Shown one piece after another: positions 34,990 to 46,083 of a DNA stretch of 64,000 nucleotides. Position 1 is the stretch's first letter; each line of letters starts with the position of its first letter. Source of the stretch: Trichostrongylus colubriformis. Taxonomy: Eukaryota; Nematoda; Chromadorea; Rhabditida; Trichostrongylidae. The stretch covers positions 4,757,501 to 4,821,500 of the forward strand of contig OZ022256.1 in NCBI GenBank assembly GCA_963978905.1. The letters are read 5' to 3'. Below the pieces are notes generated by a model. The model ran no database searches, was not told where the DNA came from, and worked only from the letters and a program-made list of their open reading frames with translations. The translations under genes were made by a program, and so were the position numbers.

Positions 34990-35361
34990 GAGAGCTCTGC
35001 GCGGCTGTTTCTAGGCAGTTTCCTGACGGCCTCTCCACAAGGTTTCGTAGGTTTCCATCTCTTCTGAAGTCTGTTATGCACAATGGTGAGTACCCCCTTG
35101 AGTGGAAATTCGATGAGAGATCGAGCAATTATGTCCGGGAAACAGAGCACGAGTTTAGGGTGCATTTCTCTCCACTATATAACCGCTTCCTCCCCATACC
35201 TCGTGCATTTGATTGCTTTCCTCACTGCTTTCTCAGCTCATGTTCCATCGAATATTCAGTGAGCTTATTATCTCCTCCAATGCTCCTGGAATCAACCCCC
35301 GCTCAGCTCTGGCCAACCAAACCTTCCTTTCGATGTCGCTGCACTGGTGAAAATCGGATGA
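34990..35361 (+). CDS. Possible small split gene, 3' part
   Basis: Three exons fit splice sites and phase: 34990-35085 (long pyrimidine tract then GCTTAG; GTGAGT donor), 35237-35258 (CTTTCTCAG acceptor; GTGAGC donor) and 35307-35361 (CGCTCAG acceptor; TGA stop). Only one frame is open through the first exon, and it links cleanly across both introns. The C-terminus would read SGQPNLPFDVAALVKIG. The 22-nt middle exon and 48-nt second intron are very small, so a misreading is possible. No family is recognised. Confidence 0.3.
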
Positions 35362-35948
35362 TGAAAAGTCGCTGCATATGCACCTTGCTTTGTATTGTTG
35401 TTACAATTTCGAGCGCAACCAAAATGTGTGGCACATCCTAAAGTGATCATGAGCGCAGTTGCTTCATCCTAATGCCAATTAAAAAAGGCTCCTTGGAAGA
35501 AGGGAAACGCCTTGGAGTTGTCTCCATAGCTTTGAATACCAGGGTTCGCACGAGCAGAAGTGGCAGTTCCAGGAAAATTGAATGCTTTCCGACCAAGAAA
35601 GAATTCTATCCATAAAAGTTGCAGGTCCCAAAATCCTTCCTGAAGAGCCTCAGCATAAATTGAAGAGTGATCCCTTGAGTATCCATTTCTTCATGAGCTC
35701 TTTGTGCAGAAAATTTCATATACAGCATGTCACTTTCAATTAGTTTATCATCCATTTCCGTTGTCATTCAATAGTGAATTTTGTTGAAAAACCCATAGTT
35801 CTTTCTTGTCCACGATGTATCTGCCACAAGGTTCCCAAGCAAAATCTTTGCTGTGGCCAACTCCTCGAGCCACCCGTATTTGCCTCGTATTCCACCATAG
35901 GAGTGTGTAGAGCAACGCCACGTTCAGTTAATACATTGGTAGCGAATG

Positions 35949-36238
35949 TACATTAGTAGGGTTAACACATCTGGGGTGTGTGGCTACTGGTCGAATTTTC
36001 GCTTCGCGGCGCCATCGGTACGACATACCGCAGTCGCTTAGAATTCCGCTCAAGACGTAGTAAGATGGTACCGCGAAGGGTCTCCAAAGATTGCAGGTTG
36101 GAAGCTTCGAAAGCTCGCCTATGTTGTTGTTGTTGCTGTTTTAACAGATAAAGCTGTAAACGACCCGCACTCGTCGCGCGCGGCCGCGCGAAAATTCGAC
36201 CAATCGCCACACACACGCGCACATCTGCTACTAATGTA
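35949..36238. mobile_element. 290-bp foldback element
   Basis: TACATTAGTAG at the left and CTACTAATGTA at the right bound a unit whose arms also pair at ACATCTG...GTGTGTGGC and GGTCGAATTTTCGC. A small GTT repeat sits inside (36122-36136). It is related to 33300-33539. Confidence 0.65.
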
Positions 36239-37946
36239 TGGTATCAATTGAGCTTAGTTTTTGTGGCTGCTGTGGTGAAATCAGGGCTTACGACAAAGAT
36301 GGAAGGGTCGAGGCGTTGGCCACGGTGAAGTTTTCACCCATAAACCACGTCACAGAAGCATCGTGGACAGGAACGATCAACAATGCCGAGCTTCTATGAT
36401 GGCATAACTTCGACTCTTCGGTTTTTTCAACCCTATCACTAACTGCTGTAGTAGGTAGTAAAATTCTTCAGTTTCTAGGGTGACAAAAACTCTGCTCCGT
36501 GTCTCCAGCTTTGACGTAGTTACCGTGACGGAAAGTTACTAGTACTGCTGTAACAGTGCTAGAACATAAAATGCAGCTTTCGGCTTTATGGGCGCTTGGA
36601 GACAGTTGCTCCGCGACGAGGAATGTGTGAACAATAGTTTCGCATAACCCTCTCGTGGCATGCAGAGAACGTTTTGCTTACCCCAAAGATCCTTTTTCTT
36701 GAGGGTACCCCAGAAACCCGCACCTTCGTGTCTTTCCCAATTACTCGTAGTTTTCGAAGCAGCAGATTCTACGTTGCTTCTCGCCGAAAGTGGTCTACTG
36801 TGAGTTCTTCACTCTTGGCCAGGTGATGTGACCATCTGCTGGTAAAGAACTTCCCTGGCGTACAGATTCCGGTTTTCACCATCTGCGCTGTTTTTCAACG
36901 GCAGTATTCATTCGCAACACGTGTTATCGCTTTTCGGAACAATTTTCTTTTCGAGCCGTTGGACTGAAACTGAAAAGGAGTTGCATTTCATGGTTGAGCT
37001 ACTCAGAGTACAGAAGGTAGCGGGCTATTTCAATTAGTCTATATTAGTCTAGCGAAAAGCAAAAAGCTTGTTTCCGAAGGAATTCGACCTTTCTTTGAAA
37101 AAGTTGAAGAGCTAACTAAGGTCATCTAATCTGATCATCTAAACTTCGATTTAGAGTTCGCCGAGGTACAATGCCAAGGGAGAGAAAGAGCTTTTTCTTC
37201 AGACCTCAGCACGTTTTCAGTTCTCGATATTTCTTTGAAAAAGATCTGGTTACGGGTAACCTTGCTGTTGATTCATGGACAAGCAGTCGCTGCATCTGCT
37301 CTCAAACATGCACTAACGATTGCATGTATGATGTTGTCTTCGTGTCTGAATAACTTCTAGTTTTTTTTCTTTTCTAGAGGTAGAGACACTAGTTTGCCTC
37401 ACAAAATCGATGAATGGGCTTTTGCTGGCTGCCATTTCGTCCTTCATTTAATTTTGGCTTTTCTATGCTGTTATATAAATGAATAGAACCGTAAACAGAA
37501 TAGTCAGTAGTAGATCACTACATTTTCTTACGATAAAAGGGTGTTGCGTACTGGCCTTCAGTGAATTGCATTGTTAAGTGGAATTCCGAAAATAGAATTG
37601 AAAGAACTGAAAATTGGTCTGTAACGAAGTAATCAGCTGTTTCCAGCTGAAGTCTATTGATTCCCAGTGTTATTTGACTGAACCAGTCTCTATTGTGACA
37701 TTTGATGATTTTGTGATGACAAAAACATCAGCCACATAAAGCTCAATACATAACGGAAGTGCAAGTCAGCGGATTTCAGCAGGAAACAGCCGATCAATTG
37801 CCCATCGACCCATGAAATTCAGTTTTAGCGCTTACGGACCGCTTGAACCAGTAGGTGCGCAAGCAGCATCTTTCGCATATCTCGTGCTCCATTTGAAATT
37901 CGCGCACAAACTCTGCATGTTTTTCTGTTCTCGTCTTCTCCAGAAG
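36239..37946. other. Intergenic, no firm gene
   Basis: The only open stretch of note is 37171-37353 on the plus strand (60 codons, a Cys-rich RCICSQTCTNDC near its end), without convincing splice sites. Confidence 0.35.
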
Positions 37947-37948
37947 TA

Positions 37949-38879
37949 CAGGGTGGGGCAAAATTAAGGAAACTAGGCACGGCCGCGGGAACTTTGACCC
38001 CGGGGGCGCTTTTCGCCTTTGAAAAACTCTTGCTAATTTTTATTCGATTCAGCGCAACCTTCTCTACTAACTAGCACAAAAAATTTCGTATTTGATCTAA
38101 AATTACAAGGCCATCCCCTCACCGGACTTCCATCATCGACCTGCACCTTCAAGGATTCCGAGCGGTTGACATCTCCCGCTGTCCAAGGTACCAAGAAGTC
38201 TTGTGTCGAAAACAGTCGCAATGTTTACAGAATTGGGAAACCTTTCCGACCAACCAGGACGTGGGAGACCTACTTCTATCACGACCAAGGCGAAAATCAA
38301 GAAGATGCGCGATCATCTGCGTGGTCTTCGTTCACCGCTGGTCTTCGTCACAAGGAGTTTAGGTCAACGGGAAAAACTATTTGGACATTTTGAAGAACGA
38401 AGTCCTACTGTGGGCCCAGAGGCACTTTGGATATAAGAAATGGTGCTATCAAAAAGATAATGCCCCTGCTCACGAGGCCAAGATTGTTCAGGAGCGGTGC
38501 AAGGAAAATTTCCCAGATTCCATCGCTTTTGATGAACGGCATCCCAGTTCACCGGACCTCAACCCACTCGATTTCTCTGTATGGAGCGTCCTCGAGTCTA
38601 AAGCATGCTCAAACCCCATCGCGACCTCAATTCTCTGGAGGCAGCACTGGAGAAAGCATGGGATGAGTTGGACGAAGACCACCTCCACGCCACGGCCGAA
38701 GCGTTTCCGGAGCGTCTTCGAGCCTGTGTCGAGGTAAATGGGCTTGCTTTGAATAAAAAGAAGTGGGTTTTGTTCAGTTTTTTCTGGGGAATAAATCGAT
38801 AATGGTTACTTTTTTGTTCAAGCTGAAATAAAGTTTTTGGGTGGCACCAATTTAGTTTCCGTAATTTTGCCCCACCCTG
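37949..38879 (+). mobile_element. maT-like (DD37D) Tc1/mariner element, deleted
   Basis: A 931-bp element with ends CAGGGTGGGGCAAAATTA and the matching inverse, and a TA duplication (37947-37948, 38880-38881). The terminal repeats are about 28 bp with one mismatch. It carries a shortened transposase. Confidence 0.9.
38166..38740 (+). pseudogene. DD37D transposase remnant
   Basis: The N-terminal DNA-binding part is seen as GRGRPTSITTKAKIKKMRDH near 38240-38310. After a deletion and frameshift the catalytic part reads QKDNAPAH (second Asp), then SSPDLNPLDF (third Asp). There are 37 residues between the two, the spacing of the maT clade and not of true mariner (34). A C-terminal piece, LEAALEKAWDELDEDHLHAT, is in another frame. 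The first Asp block is absent, so no activity is expected. Confidence 0.8.
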
Positions 38880-38882
38880 TAC

Positions 38883-39030
38883 ATTCTTAGGCAAGAATTC
38901 TACAATGCGGCGTGTGACACGCAATGTGTGCAGCACGTATGTAGTTGGGTCCTAAAGCGATTGTAGAGCAACCTCATACGGTGCCACCACATTACCGTGC
39001 CAATCGCTAAGCCCTGAAGTAAGGGCGCAA
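38883..39030. mobile_element. GGGTG-family foldback remnant next to the maT element
   Basis: A TGGGTCCTAAAGCGATTGTAG-like core and its inverted partner CAATCGCTAAGCCCTGAAG mark a worn copy of the foldback family seen at 3.9 and 14.8 kb. A run of 12 C follows at 39035-39046. Confidence 0.5.
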
Positions 39031-39285
39031 CACTCCCCCCCCCCCCGCGCTGTCCTCCGTGGCCGAATCTAAGGCTTAGAGGGTTGATGCATGCTGTTAT
39101 TCATCCATTCGTACTCTAGCATCCTGGGTAAAGATACAGGCCGAGGAGTCACGTCACCCTCCTTTTTTGCTGCAAATTGTGTGCATTTCGGCGGTGTATT
39201 CAACGGTTCCACGAATACTGCAAACCCAACATGAATGCACGTGCATGGCGCAACTCTTAGAATGAAGAGCGGCGGATTCTGCTAC

Positions 39286-39657
39286 TTATCGGAGAACTTT
39301 TTTTGTACATTCCCTGGCTCTGGCTGCTTTGACAATGGAAGCCAGAAAGTTTCGTTTCCATCGTTTTGCATATCTGTCTCTTAATGTGGGTTTATGTTGG
39401 TCGAAGATTTCTCGCATGACCCAGTTTACTTCGTGTCGTTGAAAGTGTTGAAACTGAATTCGGACCTGATTGTAACTGCGAATCAATCGCTTTGTCTTTA
39501 TAACCATTCGTATTGAGAGATATTGCTTGCAACCTATGTGCAGGTTCCCGTTGATCAAGTACACCGTCCGATTTGACCAAGTCGACCCCTTTCGGTCAAC
39601 ACAACCAATGCCAATCATCAGTTGGTCTGCGCCCTCTATACCGTACACATATATCAT
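39286..39657 (-). CDS. Hypothetical basic protein or exon
   Basis: An ATG directly after CAATCAG opens a 123-codon frame ending at 39286. The protein is basic, with KTKRLIRSYNQVRIQFQHFQ and an Arg/Lys-rich C-terminus; no signal peptide or membrane helix. It is one of the longest frames in the window not explained by a repeat. I recognise no family. It could be a single exon, because CAG precedes the ATG. Confidence 0.3.
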   Translation of the reverse strand: MIYVYGIEGADQLMIGIGCVDRKGSTWSNRTVYLINGNLHIGCKQYLSIRMVIKTKRLIRSYNQVRIQFQHFQRHEVNWVMREIFDQHKPTLRDRYAKRWKRNFLASIVKAARARECTKKVLR

Positions 39658-40464
39658 CTGATTGGCGTCAATTCAGACACGTGTCACTCCTCTGAGCTCC
39701 CACCTCCCCCTCTTTCGTCTTCGCCGCTCCCAAGTAAACGCCCTCGCGAGGACAATTTCTCCCTCGTCTACAAAGCAAGTCTCGAAGCGTCGTAGTGCGA
39801 ACGAGCTGGAGTGTACTGTTGTTGTTATCACTGTTATCATTTTGATTACTCCCTTCGGCAAATATTAGATGTTTATATGGTATAACGGAAAGGTGGAACA
39901 ATCGGTGGTTGTGATTGCTTGGGCGACAGTGCTATACGTTCCTCACGTCTCAATTCGTCGTATTTACGGAATCTGCCCAAATTTGAAAGCCGTGCTCCTT
40001 CCTGTTTACTTGTTGTGCCCATGATACTGCTCGATAGGATCGGGGCAAAACCTTGTCTTAAAGTTATAATAGTTCTAGGATTGGTCTTTTGAGATAACCG
40101 TAAATCGGAACACTTCAGTTCAAAGTGTTGGGCGACACTTTAAAATTTTTATGTTTGAAACGTTCTGGCTTACAGTCCTCGTTTTCTTCGTTTTTCAGTA
40201 TGATATTGATCATTTGAAATTCTTAAGGACTTTATGATGGCAGGAAACGTCGCTTTAACAGTTTGTGTCTCATCGGCTTTCCATTTCTCTGAGCAGGCCA
40301 TTTAGCTATCATATCGTTATAGTGCCGTTGACATATTAACTTTAACGCCGTGTAACTTGGGGATACAACAGTAACTGTAACATGCTGAATTGTCAAGCGA
40401 TTTACGGAGGAGTTTGTAAATTTCTGTCAAGGCGGCTCTATACAAAGTACTACTGTTTGTGTAT
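39658..40464. other. Intergenic, nothing recognised
   Basis: No supported feature. Frames on both strands at 39662-39901 overlap each other and lack splice context. Confidence 0.4.
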
Positions 40465-40473
40465 GTCAAGAAC

Positions 40474-40508
40474 GGGTGGGGGGAAATTTGGCCAATTTCC
40501 CCCCACCC
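40474..40508. mobile_element. 35-bp perfect hairpin with 9-bp direct repeats
   Basis: Arms GGGTGGGGGGAAATT and its exact complement are separated by five bases. GTCAAGAAC lies immediately on each side (40465-40473 and 40509-40517). The GGGTG...CACCC ends and 9-bp duplication match the larger foldback elements in this window, so this may be a miniature, internally deleted member. A fold-back copying error at a replication fork is the alternative. Confidence 0.6.
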
Positions 40509-40517
40509 GTCAAGAAC

Positions 40518-43284
40518 CCTACTTGTCAATCAGTTCGTAACACCCACCTACATGCAGCTCCTCCCACGTAGGATTACGCAACTATTGACCTCTCTCTGAT
40601 TCGCTTTTGTGCTGAATATTGACTCAATCGAACAACAGCTGTTCTTTCAAATTTTCGAGTCCTGCTTAGGAACTTACAAAAAAAACAAAAAAAAAGAAAT
40701 ATTGACTCGATTCTCTTCGTATTTCTGTTTAGGTGTCGTATCGGGCAGTGTTCGAAAGGAAATAATACCACGGAATTTCCGTGAACTATTTCTTTAATGT
40801 TTACATGTTTACATTTGTCTTATCTGTCATGAATCCCTTTTTTGGTGCCCTGGACCCGTTTTCACTGCCCTAGGTGGTAGCTGCGAAAGTATAATGGAGG
40901 AGAGATGTAAAGACGTTGGATCGTTGAAAAAAGATTAATAGAAAAGGCCGGATTGAGGAAATGCAATGACACCATTTTGTGCAGTCGTGAAGAAAACCTC
41001 TGAGCTCCCAATTTCGGGACAATTACTTTTTTGAACGATAACAAGGATAAAGCGCAGGTCTTTTGTCCGCCATTTTATGGCAATTTTTTGGAAGGGATGC
41101 GTTAGGGGCTTCACTTCGATTCTGCATCGCAATGGCATTCAAGGGCGATTTGGTCCATACACTGACTTGTCCAACCGATGTGTAGGAATCACAGACAATC
41201 ATCTTTCCGAATACTTTGGTGCTATTTCATCGACCTTGGCGGAATGGGAATGCTAGTCAGTGTAGGGCATAATTTGAACAAGTTAATGTCACGAGGTCAA
41301 TTATCAGGTAGCATACACAAAAAACTGATTTGTTTAATAAATCACCATTTGTGGCATTCCACTCTTATCGGTGCTACTTGAGAGGGCATTCTTGTTTTTT
41401 ATGTAAGGGCGTGATGCTTTATCAGTTCTCGAGAGTTCACCTGATCTACGTTGATTAAAATTCTTTTGTTTTTCATGGAAAGGAAATTGGTTTTTGGAAT
41501 ATTAAGCTTTGTTAGAAGGTGGCATTAATTTACTTTGTATTTGTCTTCGGTCTCACCAACCCTTTGTGAGCCGGTACGAGCGGCTTCCCTAAATATGAAA
41601 ATCTTATTGAAGGCAACGTTAGGGGTAAGCTTGACAGGTTGTGGGATGAAGTTGGAATACAAAAGTCGGAGTGCTCAATAGTGCAACAGTGGAGAAAGAA
41701 CGGTATGGAACGGTCAAAAAATAGGGAAATAAATATGCTCAAATCCTCCTTCTCACTCATTCTACTTCGCCTCCTCTGCGACTCCAGCCTAGAGGGATGG
41801 ATTCAGATAGGGTGGGGCTGCGCCAGCCAGCCGCAAGCGTTGTCCCGCACGCAGCAACTCTCCCCAGGTGATGCGAGGCAGCATGAATGACAGCACAGTG
41901 AGGTGGTGGGGAAAGATTTGAAGGTGCTTTTTTGATGCCATTTTCGCCACTGGTCACTCTTCTGAACTCCAATGTCCTATAACAGAGAACGTGTCTTAAA
42001 GGTTCTCACCTTCTCCTTAACTCTGGCCGTGAACTGTTGAGCCATTACACTGAATATGCGCTGTGATCTTGCTTAGAGACCGCTGCTCGAAGTCAACTTT
42101 TTGTTAGCAAATTACGATTTAGAACAGTCAACGGACTATATTGCTCATCGCCCTAAAAGTACTCAAGTGCGTTTAGCTTACCGGATAGGTTGACATTTAT
42201 GAAATTATTCTGATAGGAAATCTTGCTGTAAAGTCACACAGCAATGTTTTGTCGGTGTTATAAAGTTTGGAAATTGTTCAGTTCTTTAGTATTCACAAGA
42301 GTGCCTGCTCCTTCATGTTTCTGCATCAACAATTCTTCGCCTAACCATCTAACCTCCTCCCTGTTGTAATTATTAGAACTAATTCAGGACTTCGCGACAA
42401 GACGCAGCGTGGACACAGAACGGTGAACTCCTTTTGGGCCATGAGCCCTCCGGGAAGAAATATGGTACTGATTGCTTGGGTGGAGGTAGTCAAGACCGTC
42501 CCATTTCTGAGTTATTAACTCCACGCCCTCTTTGACATCAGATGGGTAGACTGGTTGATGGGACCTCGATTGTATAGGTCACATTGACGATGCTGATTTC
42601 CTCAACATCGGGCTGTTTCCTGGCTATTTTTATGGCTTAGACTCACAATGGTTAAACTGTTGGTGTACAATAAGAATATTCTGTGAACTATGATGACTTC
42701 ACTGTAAGTCTAGCATCCTTAGTGTGCATTAGCTTCTATTACAAATCGTAGCCGTAATCGACTCTATCGGCGGAGGTCGAAAGGGAAACCATTCGTAGCC
42801 GGTGAGTAACTGTAGCTTTCGATCCGACCACTAGTTATGTTGCTAGTGGAAGCCTAATTATTACACCTCACCGCTACCGATTCAGTCTCGGTATTGCGCG
42901 AGCAACTGATGTCAATTCGACCTCAACAGACACCATTGCATGAGCTAAGATGTGGATAAACTCTCATGAGTCGGAATCGTTCTCCAACCCATATCTTTGA
43001 ATTACGCGCTTGTCAACGAAATTACCTCTTTCACTGTGTGTTTACGACTGTCGCTTCCTTTTCTGGCCTTCCCAGAATGTCTCCGCTTCTTGCGATTACA
43101 CATCGTACCCGTGCTATTTGCATCAGACAAGATTGAATGTAATAATGGTAATAAGCACCCGTTTAACTGTTTTCCCGTCTAGACACATCATATCATTTTG
43201 CTTCATTCGAAACATTTCATATTTTTCCTACATCGTCGTGAAGGTGAGGTTCACTAACTGAATTTCTCCACTGACTTACTGCCG
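40518..43284. other. Intergenic upstream of the LIM gene
   Basis: No gene is supported. It may hold the LIM gene promoter, but I see no recognisable control motif. Confidence 0.4.
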
Positions 43285-43291
43285 TTTTCAG
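43285..43291 (+). promoter_or_regulatory. TTTTCAG splice or trans-splice acceptor
   Basis: A consensus nematode 3' splice site, TTTTCAG, ends 19 bases before the ATG of the LIM gene. This placement is usual for spliced-leader addition in nematodes; a short 5' UTR intron is also possible. Confidence 0.6.
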
Positions 43292-43310
43292 TTTTATTCA
43301 CTAAAACGAC

Positions 43311-44741
43311 ATGCCAAACTGTCCTCGTTGCAACAAACCCGTCTATTTCGGTAAGTTTTGGTCTATAAACATTAACTATTACCGAACTATTAGGCAGCGT
43401 TCATAGTTTTGGAATTTGCGTTTTTGCGTTTTTGTGGAAAGAAGAATAGATACGTATCGATTTGCGTTTTTGCGTTTTTGCGTTTTTGTGGAAATGCGGA
43501 TAAAGCATTAGATACGTATCGATTATCCGTGGAATGAGTGGACCAGCTACGTAGCCAAGATCTTGAATAGGTAGTAAATCAATCCTCTCGTGAAGTAAGC
43601 CCACTCATGAGTGTCCTGACCCCACAGTAATCATCGGAACTCTTGCAACACACCCCTTGCTAAGATGAATCTTCAATAACGTCTGACTTTTGTATAAGAA
43701 ATTCTCAGGGAATAAAGTAGCAGACTTCTTCCGAATCGGTTCTAGTTCGTAATTGACAATCCACCTTAGCACAACCGTGTGACATTCGATTTTGGAGAGA
43801 AACTGTACTTCTCACAAAATTATGTCTATATCCCTGCACGAAAATGGCAGTTTTTCTTCAAAGTCGACTGAAACCATTTATCAAATGTTTATAAGCTCTT
43901 ATCCTTCTATCCTTATTTATATAAGCTCTTCCCGAACTCAAGAAAATAAGAACAAATAGCTCATCATCATCCGTTCAACCGCTCGCAAATGATGAGCTGC
44001 GTGGAATGACACGCACCGCGCACGTGGCTTCCACGTTTCCACAATTCCACATTTCCACAAAAACGCAAAAACGCAAATTCCACAATTCCACATTTCCACA
44101 AAAACGCAAAAACGCAAATTCCACAATTCCGCATTTCCACAAAAACGCAAAAACGCAAATTCCACAAATCGATACGTATCTACTCTACTTTCCACAAAAA
44201 CGCAAAAACGCAGTTTTCCTAATCGATATGTATCTACTCTATTTCCACAAAAACGCAAAAACGCAAAAACGCAAATTCCAAAACTATGAACGCTGCCTTA
44301 GTTTCATTTTCCAGCCGAACGAGTTACGTCTATTGGAAAGGATTGGCACAGGCCGTGTCTACGATGCGAGAACGAAGCCTGCAAGAAAACCCTTGCTGCT
44401 GGAAGTCATTCAGAGGTGAGGCGTATTTTTTGTCAAGCAAATGCATTGCGAATATGTGAATATGTAGATTGACCTTCTCCCTTGCCTTTAAATGACCTTT
44501 GTACCAAACATTCCTGTTTCAAAGACGTGCATCAAGATAATCGAATATTGTTGCGGTGTGACCCACCCATTTCGGTTGTCCTGATGCACACAATTGTTGC
44601 GATTCCTTCAACATTGAATTTCAGCGTGATGGAAAGCCATACTGCAATCGATGCTATGGAGCCTTGTTTGGACCTCGGGGCTATGGTCACGGTGGAGTTG
44701 AGTCGCACACCTTCCATCATGGACAGACTGGCAAGGTATAG
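43311..44741 (+). CDS. exc-9: Cysteine-rich LIM-domain protein (CRIP/EXC-9-like)
   Basis: A small single-LIM protein; the Caenorhabditis homologue EXC-9 helps keep the shape of the tubular excretory canal, acting in the cytoplasm. Exons: 43311-43350, 44315-44415, 44625-44741. All junctions are GT-AG and in phase. The protein begins [19 protein letters not shown] and is about 85 residues, close to CRIP1 size. Zinc ligands: Cys4, Cys7, His25, Cys28 for the first finger; Cys31, Cys36, Cys54, Cys57 for the second. The 31-36 spacing is two residues longer than in vertebrate CRIP. The [15 protein letters not shown] tail is typical of the family. The end is uncertain: the frame stops at TAG 44739-44741, but GTATAG at 44736 could instead be a donor to one more exon. 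The first intron (43351-44314) contains a transposon; the second is 209 bp. Intact, no frameshift. Confidence 0.9.
43393..44297. mobile_element. 905-bp Harbinger-type element in the LIM gene intron
   Basis: The ends GGCAGCGTTCATAGTTTTGG and the inverse lie between TTA duplications (43390-43392, 44298-44300). The terminal repeats contain runs of GCGTTTTT units. The right half has about three tandem copies of a ~40-bp block with TTCCACATTTCCAC and AAAAACGC units. GATACGTATC palindromes occur at four places. There is no transposase. A 3-bp TTA target with GG ends fits PIF/Harbinger MITEs. Confidence 0.8.
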
Positions 44742-45806
44742 TTTGTGTTGATCTCTGTAGATGTAAGGATTCCAGCGCACAAATTGAAGCCGCTGCCCAT
44801 CTGAATATCTGAATAGCTGTGCATGAATGAAAACTGAGCTTTAGTGACTTCATTGATTGCAATTCTGGACGAATTTCCGATCTGAGAGCCACTTTGAACA
44901 GTTCTCATTTGCTATTGTTTTGTGCATTCGATTCTGCCTCTATAACTTTCTAAGTATTCATTCGTTCCATGTGTTTAATCATTCCTTTGTTGCGAAGATT
45001 TATGCAGATAATGTATACCGTGTGCATAAAACCTTGTTACAAGACGGATGGTCGTAGTAGTAATAGCTGTTCTCAGACAGAGTGATCGCCGACGGTCGCT
45101 TTCCCCCATTCTGTCCCTTAATTCCTTTTCATCCTGCTTCTTTCATATAAGATAGGGTCAGGCAATGCATGCAAGAGAATGTTGCGCGTAGTATTACCCC
45201 TTTTCCAGACCTAGAATACGGCCCTTCACTCCCTCCTGAAAATCTTGGTTCAGCGCGATGTTGGGTCAACGGGTGGTTATCGTGTTCTTTAAAAAGGCAT
45301 GAGTTCGACATTGTAACAGTGGGTCCTAGCGCGATTACGTGACTTGCTCCTTATTTCAGTTATTTGCGCTTCAGTATTCAACTTCAGTTCACAGCGCCCC
45401 AAGTTCGATTACATCACGTCACACGCCGCGAGCCACGTGGCGGAATCCTATCTTTCTGTTAGACTGCGTTCATACTTTGCGGCACCACTGACTGCCCGCA
45501 CATCTGGCGTCAACTAGCTTTGCGGAAATGGTGTTGCTGCACTGGTCCATTGTGGGCTCGAGGGACGTAAACTAAGACTCTTCCTTCTTCTTCTTTCCTT
45601 GAAGGAAAATTTTCATTGCTACTCCATGATTCAGAAATGAAGTCGTGGCAGGTCTTTGCGTGGTGATAGGTGTGTGTTGTGCAATGTTGCGCAGTACACA
45701 AATGTTGTGTGATACTACGTCTCCCCTGACCCACATTGGCCCTTCACACATATTAGCCTCACCCTAAATATGCACCCACACCTCTTCCCTCTCCCTTCCC
45801 CCTCTA
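44742..45806. other. Intergenic after the LIM gene
   Basis: At 45310-45450 a worn piece of the GGGTG foldback family (GGGTCCTAGCGCGATTACGT and CGATTACATCACGTCACACG) is visible. No gene is supported. Confidence 0.4.
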
Positions 45807-45812
45807 GTCGAT

Positions 45813-46083
45813 ATGGCAGACGGTGCAGAGGCAAGGCAAACCCAGTGGGGTAAGTAAGACCCCGTTTTCAGTGAACCAGATCGGACCCCACGGAGGATTC
45901 CTTCGCGCTGTGGCTGGAAAAAAGAGCTGCTGGGCTTGGAAGTCTGCTCTTCTGTCTGCATATGATAGCTTGGTATTTCAGATTTGTGCGAACCTCCTCG
46001 AAAACATTTCATCAAGTGGTTTAGTGGTAGGGTGCATATCTGCCCCTTCTACCACTGTCCTATTAATTTGTTTCAGTTGCTAA
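45813..46083 (+). CDS. Candidate small gene with a 22-nt GT-AG gap
   Basis: ATG at 45813 starts MADGAEARQTQW, running into a perfect GTAAGT donor at 45850. Only 22 bases on (45871) lies a consensus TTTTCAG. Joining across it keeps one open frame (VNQIGPHGGFLRAVAGKK...) to TAA at 46081, 82 codons in all, with a hydrophobic C-terminal stretch. A 22-nt intron would be below the usual nematode minimum, so either the donor pairs with a later acceptor, the gap is an assembly artefact, or the fit is chance. No family is recognised. Confidence 0.25.

Noticed and set aside
43938..44419. Frames of 106 and 137 codons in the LIM gene intron
   Set aside because: They are made of the AAAAACGC and TTCCAC tandem units of the transposon; the plus-strand one even runs into exon 2 in the wrong frame.
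46012..46070. tRNA-Gly-like start (GTGGTTTAGTGGTAGG)
   Set aside because: A good A-box match, but no B-box or closing stems follow; it also lies in an open frame.
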